From contig CM065698.1 of NCBI GenBank assembly GCA_017654935.2, positions 38,509,239-38,573,238 of the forward strand: a DNA stretch of 64,000 bases, written 5' to 3'. The first letter of the stretch is position 1. Each line of letters opens with the position of its first letter. Origin of the DNA: Phymorhynchus buccinoides (lineage: Eukaryota > Mollusca > Gastropoda > Neogastropoda > Raphitomidae). The translations under genes were made by a program, and so were the position numbers. The notes under the pieces are model-generated. The model had not been told where the DNA came from, ran no database searches, and saw only the letters and a program-made list of their open reading frames with translations. Shown here one piece after another: positions 35,520 to 45,590 of this stretch.

Positions 35520-36747
35520 GCTGTTGTCCACAACAACAAAAATCTTGTCTTTGTGAAAAAAAGACTAAATTATCAAAATTGTTGAGTGGATTTTTCAGTC
35601 GGATACGTCTTACAAACTAACAGACCAGTCATTGAAAAAAATCGGCTTAATTATTTCTAATGTCGCAAAGAGGATGTCTATTATCTCACTTAACTCTCTT
35701 GTGCGGTGAACGGTCGTGAACGTTCAAAAAAAAATCGGATCGGAAACGTCTAGAACGTTCGGGAACGTACGGATTCCACGTGGCCGCTTTGGGCGCTTCC
35801 ATTTTGTTTCTATCACATGGCAGTCACGTGAGCGCTTCAGCCTCGCTTTCGCTACAGATTACACTTCCGTCCTGTTGCTTGCAATGGCTTCTAGGCCGAT
35901 TGGTTTGAAAGATATGAATTTTTGAAAATTAGTGACCGACTTCGGCATTTTCGCGATTTTTCCAATATGGATGACGAACAGTTATGGCGTCCATTGACTG
36001 AGGAAAGCGATGAATAGTCCTATTTTTGTGAAAGATGGGACTTATGAGATCGCGAAGTGATGAGTAAGGAGTGTATTCTGACCTATTTCGGCAGCGAGCT
36101 TGTGTTTGTTCGATCGATGCGAATTTTTGAAGTCGTGTTACTGACATCGGCATTTTCCCGACTTTTACATCATCATCATCATGGATGATGAGTCGTTATT
36201 GCATCCACTGAGTGATGACAGCGATGAAAATTCCCTTTTTTGTGAAAGATAGGAATTATAAGATCGTGAAGTGAAAGGGTAAGTGAATGGTTTTGATCTA
36301 CATTTCCATTTCAGTCGTCTTAGGCTTCAACAGTCTGCAAAAGTAGGCAGTGAATGACTAGTGAATGCAGTTTGCGAATACACTTTGGCATTTTGATTTT
36401 TTTTGTGGAGCCATGCATCCCCATAACATCTTGGAATTCCTTTTGCAACTCAGACAGACATCTCGGCAACGCATTCAAAACAAAAAAAAAAAAAAAATCT
36501 GGTAGGGTATATTTTATTTTATTATTTTTCTGACGCTACCCTGCCTTTTGTACGGAGTGACGTCCCTTGGGTTAGGATTTCAGAGGTGATTGAGAGCACA
36601 GAGCGTCAGGCACAAGAGGGTTAACTGAACTTTTTTTTTCCAAATGCATTCGTGGTTTTAAGTCAAGGCTGCACACTTTCTTACTTAAAATCACTTATGT
36701 TGGCTGACATGTGAAGACTTTTTGACTGCCACATGCGTCTCCTGATG
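35520..36747. other. Intron 9, unassigned part
   Basis: Apart from the duplicated MDDE block there is AT-rich DNA with several near-repeats of GTGAAAGAT-GGACTTATGAGATCG type. There is nothing exon-like. Confidence 0.45.
35930..36295 (+). repeat. Duplicated block encoding an acidic MDDE..SDE peptide (intron 9)
   Basis: GGATGACGAACAGTTATGGC, GTCCATTGACTGAGGAAAGC, GATGA is followed ~190 bp later by GGATGATGAGTCGTTATTGC, ATCCACTGAGTGATGACAGC, GATGA. Both read MDDE-L--PL-x-SDE. Short acidic N-termini like this occur in some piggyBac-type transposases, but the match is too short to claim. Confidence 0.5.
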
Positions 36748-37263
36748 ATATGGCGTGCCGAATGACCAAAACTCTATCTAGCAGTTCGACAGAGTTTAAA
36801 AACCCTATCGAACTGTTACAGTGTTAGATACAGTTTCTAAACTATAGCTAGCAGTTAGATAGAGTTTCAAAACTCTGTCGAGCAGCTAGATAGAGTTTCT
36901 CGTCGTAAAACTCTATCGAACACGCCATTTTGATACTTTTTTTAAACGAAGCATTTCATTGGTAGATAGAACTAGTATCTTTGACTGTGTAGGGCCTAGG
37001 GCTATCATCTTATTCAAATTCACGGGTCACTACCCTGCCAAGGCCACAAACTTGTCGCTGAAGCCATGTACCAATCAGAAATCACGATAGAAAAACTATA
37101 TCTCGATAGGGTTATTTTGTGGAAACCCTATCTAGCTGTTTGACAGAGTTTTAAAACTATCGAACAGCTAGATAGGGTTTTCAAACTCTATCGAACTGAT
37201 AGATACAGTTTCGAAACTCTATCGAACAGCTATATAGAGTTTTGTATCTTTGGCGCGCCATAT
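36748..37263. mobile_element. Foldback element of repeated ACTCTATCGAAC palindromes (intron 9)
   Basis: The outer ends ATATGGCGTGCCGAATGACC and ATCTTTGGCGCGCCATAT are inverted repeats, flanked by GATG on each side (36744-36747 and 37264-37267). The arms hold many alternating copies of AACTCTATCGAACAGCTAGA and its complement, so the arms can fold into long hairpins. No coding sequence. Confidence 0.78.
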
Positions 37264-37267
37264 GATG

Positions 37268-38127
37268 AGCATCTAAGTCCTAGTAAGTTAAAAACACTTG
37301 ACTTACAACCATAAAAGCAGCTTGTAGGTCTGCACATGCACAGCAGTTTGCATTATCAAGCATCAGAATTGTTAGAGGAATCAAACATTTCAGAGGATGA
37401 AGAATTTCTGGCAGAGGATTGGCTTCTACTGTCAGAGGTTTTTGTTTGTGGCTTAAGCCACAAACCTATAACTCACTTTCGGTCGGTCGGTCTGTCTGTC
37501 TGTCTGTCGGTCGGTCGGTCTGTCTGTCTGTCTGTCTGTCTGTCGGTCGGTCCAAAATTGTCACACATTTTGACAAAATGTCGCACTTCAAATCGAGGCT
37601 ACACTTCAAATTGAGGCTGCACTTTAAAATGATGTATTTTAAAAGCGTACAAAATAATAAACATACGTAATACAGACACTACAACAGACACGACGAGTAT
37701 GCGGTGCTTCTTTCAATGAGTATAAGTAGGATACATAGTTTTAAATGTTTTCCAAAAGATATAAAAAGTTACGAAAGGGTGCAGAGATAACATTCTGGTT
37801 TACAGATTAAAATTATTGAAAAGCCAGGGGAGGTGACTCATGATTGGAGTGGTAAAAACAGACCGCGTGCCACAAACTATTGCGATTTCGCGCTTGTTTA
37901 CTTTAAATTGAGCGTTATGTTTTCTGTTAGATAGCATTTTAAAGTGATTTATCACTGCCTTAAGCCTTTCTGGTCCTGTTGAGAACTGATTTCAGTGTTG
38001 TCCCTGTACAGTCTGGGGCCTTGGTGGCCTGCGCTTTTCAGAGGATTGGACTTCAGACCATTCTGATGTCTGATTATTTTCTTCTCTTTGTTTTTTTGAC
38101 TATGTATTGCATTTTAGTGTATTGTAT
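37268..38127. other. Intron 9, GTCGGTCTGTCTGTC repeat and unassigned DNA
   Basis: 37480-37553 is a GGTC/TGTC tetranucleotide repeat followed by CCAAAATTGTCACACATTTT and CAAATCGAGGCTACACTTCA. The rest shows no gene. Confidence 0.6.
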
Positions 38128-38263
38128 AGGCATGGGAATTGTCCGCGAATTCGCGGATTTCCGCAATTTTTTTTTTTTTTTAGGGCAACGTTTTTGTTAC
38201 TAAATACTTCAATTTGGCTGTAAAAATGAGAGTTTTCAGAGTTTTTTGTCTATTCCCATGCCA
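38128..38263. mobile_element. CAGGCATGGGAATT element, short copy (intron 9)
   Basis: AGGCATGGGAATTGTCCGCG to CTATTCCCATGCC, about 135 bp, with a GAATTCGCGGATTTCCGC motif at the left that is shared with the 41.4-kb relative. Confidence 0.62.
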
Positions 38264-38370
38264 GATTATAAATGTATTATGATGTGCTGTATTGTAATTT
38301 ACTGTACTGTATAAGTTCTGTATTGTATTGCGTTGCGTTGTATCATAAACCATTGTATCAGATCATATTG

Positions 38371-38925
38371 CAGACCTGTTTACCCTCCCGGTTTTGCCGG
38401 AATTATCCCGTGAATTTGCCAAAATTCTGGGTAAAATAACAAATTCCGGATGAACGCTGAAAATCCCTGGATTTTGAGAAAACGTCTATTATTTGTTTCC
38501 GTTTGTATGAAAAGACGCAAGGGTTGACCGAAACCTTGGAGTTCTGAGACACGATTTTTCATTGGTCCGTGGACCCCCCTCAACCAATGATAGTATTTCT
38601 TGTTGGCAGAGATTGTAGCTTTGCGCCAAACATGTCGTCAGGCAAGTCAACCGCAGGCGGCAAGCGCCAGAAATCTTTGACAAATGACAGCATTGATAGG
38701 GTGAAACGGCCAAAAGTGAAGCAGAAATTTTCTCAAAAGTATTTGAAAGTGCCCGGAATAACAAGTTCGCATTTGGGAGACGAGCATGCACACTGCAAGT
38801 ACTGCAACGTGGACTTCAAAATTATCGCGAGTCATGTACCAATGTGAATTCTGTTGTTTTTTCTCAAATTCCAGGGTTTTCTGTGGCAAATTCCAGGTTG
38901 TTCATTATAAGGGTAAACAGGTCTG
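38371..38925. mobile_element. CAGACCTGTTTACC element with BED-like zinc-finger fragment, abutting exon 10
   Basis: Termini CAGACCTGTTTACCCTCCCG and TAAGGGTAAACAGGTCTG, with flanking TATTG on each side (right side offset by one base). Inside, a + strand frame at 38569-38847 holds a basic segment, QKFSQKYLKVPGITSSHLGD and HAHCKYCNVDF. This resembles the N-terminal BED-type zinc finger seen in hAT-like transposases; the distal His half is cut off by a stop. It looks like a deletion derivative. Its right end is 20 bp from exon 10. Confidence 0.72.
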
Positions 38926-38945
38926 GTATTGAATCGTCTTTCCAG

Positions 38946-39107
38946 AACAAAGTGGTCAAGTACTGGCCAGACGACAACTCGGAGAACAAGGAACGAGAGT
39001 TTGCGACCTACAACGCCATCTTCAGGGTCAAGTTCCTCAGCGAAACGTCGGAGACGGACTTCATTCGTAGAGAACTACTGTTGATACGAGAGCCTAAGGA
39101 TGGAAAG
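38946..39107 (+). CDS. PTPN11: Exon 10: PTP domain, KYWPD
   Basis: After TCGTCTTTCCAG the frame reads NKVVKYWPDDNSENKEREFA, then TYNAIFRVKFL and RRELLLIREPKDGK. KYWP is the conserved PTP signature. The exon is 162 bp, ten codons longer than human, with the extra residues in the SENKERE and PKDGK loops. It ends phase 0 with donor AAG|GTGAGG. The acceptor lies 20 bp after the end of a transposon with CAGACCTGTTTACC termini, so the branch site may lie in that element. Confidence 0.94.
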
Positions 39108-39124
39108 GTGAGGATTATATCGAT

Positions 39125-40115
39125 GCGACTCAGTCTCTGTGTGTCATTGTGCCCCCATCTATGTGTCACTGTCTATGTGTCACCATCATTGTGCCATCAT
39201 CTATGTGTTGCTGTCTTTGTGCCCCCATCTTTGTGTCACCGTCTGTGTGTCACCATCATTGTGTCACCGTCTGTGTGTCACCATCATTGTGTCACTGTCT
39301 GTGTCACCATCATTGTGTCCCTGTCTATGTGTCACCATCTGTGTGTCACCAACATTGTGTCCCTGTCTATGTGTCACCATCATTGTGTCACCGTCTATGT
39401 GTTCCCATCTATGTGTCACCATCATTGTGTCACTGTCTGTGTCACATCATTGTGTCACTGTCTGTGTGCCACCATCATTGTGTCCCTGTCTATGTGTCAC
39501 CATCTGTGTCACCAAAATTGTGTCCCTGTCTATGTGTCACCATCATTGTGTCTGTGTCACCATCATTGTGTCCCTGTCTATGTGTCACCATCTGTGTGTC
39601 ACCAACATTGTGTCCCTGTCTATGTGTCACCATCATTGTGTCACCGTCTGTGTGTCACCGTCTGTGTGTCACCATCATTGTGTCACTGTGTCACCATCAT
39701 TGTGTCACTGTCTGTGTGTCACCATCATTGTGTCCCTGTCTATGTGTCACCATCTGTGTGTCACCAACATTGTGTCCCTGTCTATGTGTCACCATCATTG
39801 TGTCACTGTCTATGTGTTCCCGTCTATGTGTCACCATCATTGTGTTACCGTCATTGTGTCCCTGTCTATGTGTCACCATCATTGTGTCACCATATATGTG
39901 TCACCATAATTGTGTCCCTGTCTATGTGTCACCATCATTGTGTCACCATCATTGTGCCCCCGTCTATATGTTACCGTCATTGAGTCCCTGTATGTGTCAC
40001 TATCATTGTGTCACCGTCATTGTGCCCCCGTCTATGTGTCACCATCCTTGTGTCCCTGTCTATGTGTCATCATCTATGTGTCATTGTGCCCCAGTCTATC
40101 TATGTGTCACCATCG
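39125..40115 (+). repeat. GTGTCACCATCATT minisatellite (intron 10)
   Basis: About 1 kb of interleaved short motifs (GTGTCACCATCATTGTGTC, CCTGTCTATGTGTCACCATC, TGTGTGTCACCAACATTG). It has a visible ~70-bp higher-order repeat. It begins 20 bases after exon 10. Long frames here come from the 3-base periodicity. Confidence 0.93.
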
Positions 40116-40439
40116 GATCAGGGGGGGAGGGGGGGTCTTGGGTTTCCAGAAACCCCCCTCTACCCCAAGATATACAAGGGTGAAAAGTAAGAAAATGACT
40201 CAATTTTGGTCTTAATAATCACTCAATTGCAAACTTTTTCTGGGGGCTTCACCCCCTGGGCCCCAAGGGCATTGCCCCTTAACCTCGGAACCTATACAGC
40301 ACCTTGGACCCCCCCAGCGGACCCCACCCACCCCCCTTATAAACCATTTAGTCCGCCCCTGAATCCTGGAGGTACTGCAATAGTAGGAAAATCCAGAATT
40401 GTTAATAGGTATAGATAGATGTCAATTGGTTTTCTTCAG

Positions 40440-40594
40440 CCTGACGATCCCAGGAAGATCTACCAGTTCCATTTCCTGACCTGGCCAGACTACGGGGTGC
40501 CCTCCGAGCCGGGATGTGTGCTCAACTTTCTGCACATGGTCAACACTCAGCAGGATGCTATGACTGCTGCCGGACCCATCATTGTGCATTGCAG
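40440..40594 (+). CDS. PTPN11: Exon 11: WPD loop and catalytic cysteine
   Basis: The exon encodes DPRKIYQFHFLTWPDYGVPS, then VLNFLHMVNTQQDAMTAAGP and IIVHC. The WPD Asp (D429, general acid) and the nucleophilic Cys (C463, codon at 40590-40592) are both present. The length of 155 bp equals human, and it ends AG of the Ser codon that follows the Cys. The donor is AG|GTCTGT. Its last ~77 bases plus 59 bases of intron are repeated six more times downstream. Confidence 0.96.
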
Positions 40595-41600
40595 GTCTGT
40601 CTGTGTGTCTGTCTGTCTTGTATGTCTGTCTGTTTGTGTCGGTTGTTCTGGATGTCTTCAACTTTCTGCACATGGTCAACACTCAGCAGGATGCTATGAC
40701 TGCTGCCGGACCCATCATTGTGCACTGCAGGTCTGTCTGTGTGTCTGTCTGTCTTGTATGTCTGTCTGTTTGTGTCGGTCGTTCTGGATGTCTTCAACTT
40801 TCTGCACATGGTCAACACTCAGCAGGATGCTATGACTGCTGCCAGATCCATCATTGTGCATTGCAGGTCTGTCTGTGTGTCTGTCTGTCTTGTATGTCTG
40901 TCTGTTTGTGTCGGTCGTTCTAGATGTCTTCAACTTTCTGCACATGGTCAACACTCAGCAGGATGCTATGACTGCTGCCGGACCCATCATTGTGCACTGC
41001 AGGTCTGTCTGTGTGTCTGTCTGTCTTGTATGTCTGTCTGTTTGTGTCGGTCGTTCTGGATGTCTTCAACTTTCTGCACATGGTCAACACTCAGCAGGAT
41101 GCTATGACTGCTGCCGGACCCATCATTGTGCACTGCAGGTCTGTCTGTGTGTCTGTCTGTCTTGTATGTCTGTCTGTTTGTGTCGGTCGTTCTGGATGTC
41201 TTCAACTTTCTGCACATGGTCAACACTCAGCAGGATGCTATGACTGCTGCCGGACCCATCATAGTGCACTGCAGGTCTGTCTGTGTGTCTGTCTGTCTTG
41301 TATGTCTGTCTGTTTGTGTCGGTCGTTCTGGATGTCTTCAACTTTCTGCACATGGTCAACACTCAGCAGGATGCTATGACTGCTGCCGGACCCATCATAG
41401 TGCACAGGCATGGTAGACCTCCACGAATCGCGGAAAATCCGTAGAACAGTTTGAAACAAAATTATTAAAAAATGCATTGAAATGGCATGAAAAAGTGAAC
41501 ATTTCACTCATTTATTGAATTTTCTTCGGCCCCCTGGACCCCCGGCCATTTTCCTTGAAAACCACTTTGCCCCCACTACCATGCCTGAGTGCACTGCAGG
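40595..41600 (+). repeat. 136-bp tandem array of the exon 11/intron 11 junction
   Basis: The segment from TCAACTTTCTGCACATGGTC through ATTGTGCACTGCAG|GTCTGT and the TGTCTGTC-rich intron start is repeated with a 136-bp period and near identity. Donors lie at 40595 (true), 40731, 40867, 41003, 41139, 41275 and 41600. The seventh copy is split by a 183-bp MITE. 136 is not a multiple of three, so read-through shifts the frame. Copies lack an acceptor and the WPD part of the exon. Confidence 0.96.
41405..41587. mobile_element. CAGGCATGGTAG MITE inside the exon 11 array
   Basis: The ends CAGGCATGGTAG and CTACCATGCCTG are perfect inverted repeats. The element is 183 bp and flanked by a perfect AGTGCA duplication (41399-41404 and 41588-41593). 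The target is the IVHC codons of the seventh exon 11 copy, so the element inserted after that array had formed. Confidence 0.9.
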
Positions 41601-41896
41601 TCTGTCTGTCTGTCTGTGTGTCGGTCTGTCTGTTTATGTGACTGTATGTATGTCTGTCTGACTGCCTACGTGTCTTGTCTGTCTGTGTGCTGAACACACA
41701 GCGAGGGAGGCAAAGATTTGCGTTTGTTTGTATTGTTTTTCTTCCACTGTATTGTTATGTAAGCTAACTTCACATTCGCTAGCACATCAAGTGCATTGGT
41801 TACAATGTTATGTGTTCTCAGTTATTGTCAAATGCATTTTGTATGTTTGCATTTCACTCTTATTTACTATTATATCAAGTACAATACCGTGACTGT

Positions 41897-42254
41897 CAGG
41901 CATGGGAATTGTCAGTCTTTTGGCTGATTTCACCTTTTTTGATTGTCCTCTTCAGTCTTTTTTTGCAAGTTTCAGCTTTTTTGATGGTCCAAGAGGACAT
42001 TTATGAGATAAAAAAAAAGATTTCCAATGAGTAAGACTTAAGTTATTGGTTATAATAAATGAATGCAAAATGAACTAAATATATCAGTTTTATCTCTAAT
42101 ACTGTTTTTCAGGCTTCGATAACAGAAGAAGCTTTATTTCTGGGGGCTGTATCCCAACACACACGGTTTTCAGTTGTTTTTTATTCCTTGTTCCTATGCC
42201 TGCTTTCAGACCCCAATTTTCAGTCTTTTTTGTCTTCTCTAATTCCCATGCCTG
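41897..42254. mobile_element. CAGGCATGGGAATT element, longest copy (intron 11)
   Basis: CAGGCATGGGAATTGTCAGT to CTAATTCCCATGCCTG, 358 bp, with repeated TTTCAGTCTTTT-type motifs inside. No coding sequence is seen. Confidence 0.72.
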
Positions 42255-42440
42255 ACAGTGCTTAGTGGTTACAATGTTATGCGTTATTTGTTGCTGCAAA
42301 ATGCCTAAAAGAAAAGAGTGATAAAAAAGAAATAAATCTTGTACTTGGACGGTAGGGTGGGGACTTGCTGAGATGTATAGTTCTGTTCTTACTTTGTAAT
42401 TTGAACTTTAAGTGATGACAGCCTCAGAATGGCCATAGCA

Positions 42441-42704
42441 GCAAAGATATTCTAAAAGGGTAAGATGGATTACTTAAAAGCTCGGCGAACCAGGCTGATA
42501 GAGTTATCGTTAGTGGGGACGTGTACACTATTCACAGTGGAGGCTATCCAAAAACTCGGACTGGAACTTGAACGGAGAATTCAACTGGCCTATCGATGTG
42601 TAAAATGTGTCACGTTTCAAAGGGACATAACCAGTGTTTCTGTCCTCACTACTCATATAGGGAAAAGAGACCGGATGTTTATCTTCCCCTGTACAGTCTT
42701 TGAT
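42441..42704. mobile_element. AAAGATATTCT MITE, copy 1 (intron 11)
   Basis: It begins GCAAAGATATTCTAAAAGGG and ends CAGTCTTTGAT, a weakened inverted repeat. The ~260-bp interior (GAACTTGAACGGAGAATTCA, GTTTCTGTCCTCACTACTCA) is nearly identical in two more copies. An 80-codon open frame exists in each but is not conserved at its start, so I treat it as non-coding. Confidence 0.8.
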
Positions 42705-42786
42705 AGCAGTCAACAGGGCAGGAAGTGAATGAGAACTGGTCACTTTCTGCTTGGTCCTTACAAAAATAAATCTTATATTTGAACAA

Positions 42787-42829
42787 CTCTCTGTGTGTGT
42801 GTGTCTGTCTGTGTGTGTGTGTCTGTCTC

Positions 42830-42870
<41 letters not shown>

Positions 42871-43205
42871 TTCTGTTCGTTCGCCCTGTAACTCACGAAC
42901 CAGTGTACAGAATCGCTTCAAATTTTGTGTGGTGATGTATTATGGTGCACGGAGGGTCCCATAGAAAATGCGTAACCTTGGTGACCTTTGACCTTGGAGT
43001 TTGACCTTCAAAAAACAGTCAGAAGTAGGCGTAACTAAAGGGTAGTAATTAGGGAATGATTGGCCGGACTGGTTTTCACTGGTTACCTCCCTCGCTTCAT
43101 AAATCTGAGAGAAAGAGGGGGAGAGGCGAAAGAGAAAGTGAGTATGAGAGAGAGTGTGCGTGTGTGTGTGTGCATGCGTGTGTGTGTGTGTGTATGTGTG
43201 TGTTC
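42787..43205. repeat. GT microsatellites flanking a dispersed repeat (intron 11)
   Basis: GT/GTCT runs at 42787-42868 and 43150-43205. The unique middle (CTGTAACTCACGAACCAGTG, GACCTTTGACCTTGGAGTTT) looks like an interspersed repeat. A related ACCGAATCGCTTCAAATTTG occurs at 61500. Confidence 0.7.
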
Positions 43206-43285
43206 GCGTGCGAAGCGTAGCGAGCGAGACTGCTAGTCTGTGCTAAATGCGTGGTTAACTGTGTGGACTGTGTGCTGTGTTGCAG

Positions 43286-43353
43286 TGCAGGGATAGGGCG
43301 CACAGGGACCTTCATTGTTCTGGACATCCTCCTCAACCAAATCAAGTCCCACG
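43286..43353 (+). CDS. PTPN11: Exon 12: P-loop SAGIGRTG
   Basis: This short exon of 68 bp (human length) reads S-AGIGRTGTFIVLDILLNQIKSH, with S and the final G split over introns. With exon 11 it completes HCSAGIGRTG, including the phosphate-binding Arg (R469). The acceptor is TGTGTTGCAG and the donor ACG|GTAAGA. A TTAA-flanked MITE begins six bases into the intron (43360), so only GTAAGA of the native intron separates exon and transposon. Confidence 0.96.
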
Positions 43354-43359
43354 GTAAGA

Positions 43360-43642
43360 TTAACCCTTTCGCTGCCAGCCTTTTTCCAACCAAAAAAGAA
43401 ACACCCATTAAGCTTAACTGGGTAGAGAAAAAAAAGTATCTGCAACATTGGGAATTCCTCTGGGACATGCATAGCATTAGGCTTATCCTTACCTCCCACA
43501 GTTAAAAAAATAGGGTCTTTGGATAACAGGCTCTGATGTGATGCCTTTTAGTGATATGGGTGTTAAACCTCTGGTTGTCTACTGCAAGAAGAAGAAGAGC
43601 CTTTGTGGTGCATAAATGCGACATTGGCAGTGAAAGAGTTAA
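43360..43642. mobile_element. TTAA-flanked MITE, copy 5, six bases after exon 12
   Basis: The left TTAA is at 43360-43363, directly after the donor GTAAGA. The right TTAA is at 43639-43642. It is longer than its relatives (283 bp) because of a ~30-bp insertion near 43570 containing CTACTGCAAGAAGAAGAAG. The ends are slightly diverged (CCCTTTCGCTGCCA; TGGCAGTGAAAGAG). Confidence 0.88.
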
Positions 43643-43979
43643 TGACCTCCCATTGTCTCGTTTCTATGAACCAACCTCTTTTCTTTCTTTTTTCAACAAG
43701 AGGCAAAGCCTTCTAGGCTCACTCGCTTTTGAGTTTTGGGAGATAGATCTTAATGCCAGATTGTTCACTTTTCAAAATACGCTCCAAAGCTCAAGGGTCA
43801 GAAAGGGTGCAATTAGTACATTGTTATGACACATCAGCTTTGTGTCAAAGGTCAAGGCCATTGATTAATTTTTTTAGCGAATGATTTGTTTCTTGGAGCC
43901 TTGCATAAATATCTATACGTATGCAAAGTTTGATCAATGAACGCATTCTAGATCCTGAAAAAAAGCCAATGTTAAAGTT

Positions 43980-43994
43980 ACCACATACAGACAG

Positions 43995-44031
<37 letters not shown>

Positions 44032-44092
44032 GATACACACTCAGCACACACACTCAGCACACACACACAGACACACACACACACACACACCG
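43980..44092. repeat. CA microsatellite in intron 12
   Basis: CACACA with CAGA interruptions. Confidence 0.95.
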
Positions 44093-44350
44093 GAAGAAGC
44101 ATGAGAACATAGACTCACTTCGTTGACACGAGTGAGCCAAAAACAGGAGTGCATGTGACTTGTTGCGTGGGGAAGCAAGCATATAAAGGATTGACGTGAG
44201 GTCCAACATCTATCATACTTTTATGAGAGGATCAAAGTTCATGTGATTAATTAGTATGCAATATTTGCCCTTGATGTTGGATTTGATCTGAGATATTGTG
44301 TCCTTGCATTTTTCTTGCATGTACATTTTGTGTGTGTGTGTGTGTGCATG

Positions 44351-44855
44351 CAGACCTGTTTACCTTTACGATTTTGCCGTAATTTTTACGGGTAAAAGTC
44401 AAATTACGTAATTACAGCTATGGGAAAAAAATACGGGAAATAAAATCCTAAATATAAAATTAAAAAAATACAGTTGCGTCGGTAAGTGACGCTTTTGAAA
44501 CGATGCGGTGAAAAGTCATTTCGTGCCATTTCCGTTTCTGTTACAAAATGGCGTCCAAACGAGTGCATTCCGAAGCTTCTGTATCTTCTGGTCGAAAAAA
44601 TCAAAAGAAAAGGCATCTTAAATGGCACAGAAATTCCGGGAAAGTTACCTAAAAATTCCAGGAATATGTTGTTCAGCACTAGGTGACGAGCATGTGTTCT
44701 GTGTCTACTGCTCGACGGACATTTCATATTGCACACTCTGGTGAGTACGATATCGACGTTCATTGGTCACGCGTTGGATTACAGTTTTTTCTTCAAAATT
44801 ACGTTTTTTTTGTTTCAGAAATTACAACTTTGCAAAATAGGGGTAAACAGGTCTG
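44351..44855. mobile_element. CAGACCTGTTTACC element, second zinc-finger copy (intron 12)
   Basis: Termini CAGACCTGTTTACC and GGGGTAAACAGGTCTG, with GCATG on both sides. It contains a broken counterpart of the same coding block: ATGGCGTCCAAACGAGTGCA encodes a basic start, and LGDEHVFCVYCSTDI matches LGDEHAHCKYCNVDF of the 38-kb copy. Stops and frameshifts interrupt it. Two independently decayed copies support a common coding ancestor. Confidence 0.7.
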
Positions 44856-44885
44856 AGCATGTGTGTGCGGTTGTGTGTGTGCATT

Positions 44886-44916
<31 letters not shown>

Positions 44917-45029
44917 ATTGTGCAAACGGAAAGTTTCTCTTTTGTTTTCATCTTAACCCTATTTAAAATTATTTGAAACTTGGGGTGAAAGTACCCCTTT
45001 TTAAACACTAAACAGGGGGGACGTACCCC

Positions 45030-45273
45030 TTAACCCTTTCAACGCCAGCCATTTTTCAGCTAAAGCTTTCCATTATCTTTACCTGGGTAGAGAAAAGATT
45101 CTGTCTGCAATATTGGGGATTCCTCTGTGACATGCATAAAATAGGGCCTATCCTTACCTCCCAAAAGTAAGAACAAAGTCAGTGGATAACAGACCCCCAT
45201 TTGATGCCTTTCAGTGACATGGATGTTCAATCATTGTGGTGCCAAGAGGCGACAGTGGCGATGAAAGGGTTAA
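45030..45273. mobile_element. TTAA-flanked MITE, copy 6 (intron 12)
   Basis: Ends TTAACCCTTTCAACGCCA and TGGCGATGAAAGGGTTAA, 244 bp. It is the second member of the family in intron 12, about 180 bp before the exon 13 duplication. Confidence 0.87.
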
Positions 45274-45452
45274 GGAGAGGAAAAACTCAGGAACCCACAC
45301 GTCTTCTTTTTAATTTTGCTGTGGAAAGACAGATTGATAGATTTTCAAATAGAGGGACCAAAAAAAGGCAAAAACGTAGTCTTATTACAGAGGTAACATC
45401 TACAGAAGTAATCAGGCAAGGTAAGCAAGAACGAAAGAGCTGAACCTATGTT

Positions 45453-45590
45453 GTAGCAACTCTTCACGATGGTGTTTCAGGCTTCGACTGTGACATCGAC
45501 ATCCAGAAGATGATACTGATGGTAGCAACTATTCACGATGATGTTTCAGGCTTTGACTGTGACATCGACATCCAGAAGACGATACTGATG
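45453..45590 (+). repeat. 69-bp tandem duplication at the intron 12/exon 13 junction
   Basis: Two units, 45453-45521 and 45522-45590, share GTAGCAACT-TTCACGATG, TGTTTCAG and the codons for [13 protein letters not shown]. They differ at only a few bases. Both have the TTTCAG|GCTT acceptor. The unit length is a multiple of three, and the second unit's intron part (VATIHDDVS) has no stop in the exon frame. Confidence 0.96.

Noticed and set aside
34682..35585. Repetitive ACCEKLAQRLNVPFVVLGH protein
   Set aside because: It is an 84-bp tandem repeat of a MITE end, without a start context or domain, within intron 9.
39125..40183. Long Cys/His/Val-rich frames after exon 10
   Set aside because: They are periodic minisatellite sequence open in all three forward frames, immediately after the exon 10 donor.
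40595..41404. Seven alternative or mutually exclusive exon 11 copies
   Set aside because: Copies hold only the 3' part of the exon and have no acceptor, so they cannot act as separate exons.
42465..42728. Conserved 60-87 codon frame shared by three loci (IQKL-LELERRIQLAYR)
   Set aside because: It is the interior of a MITE family. Starts and ends differ between copies, and frames break in each.
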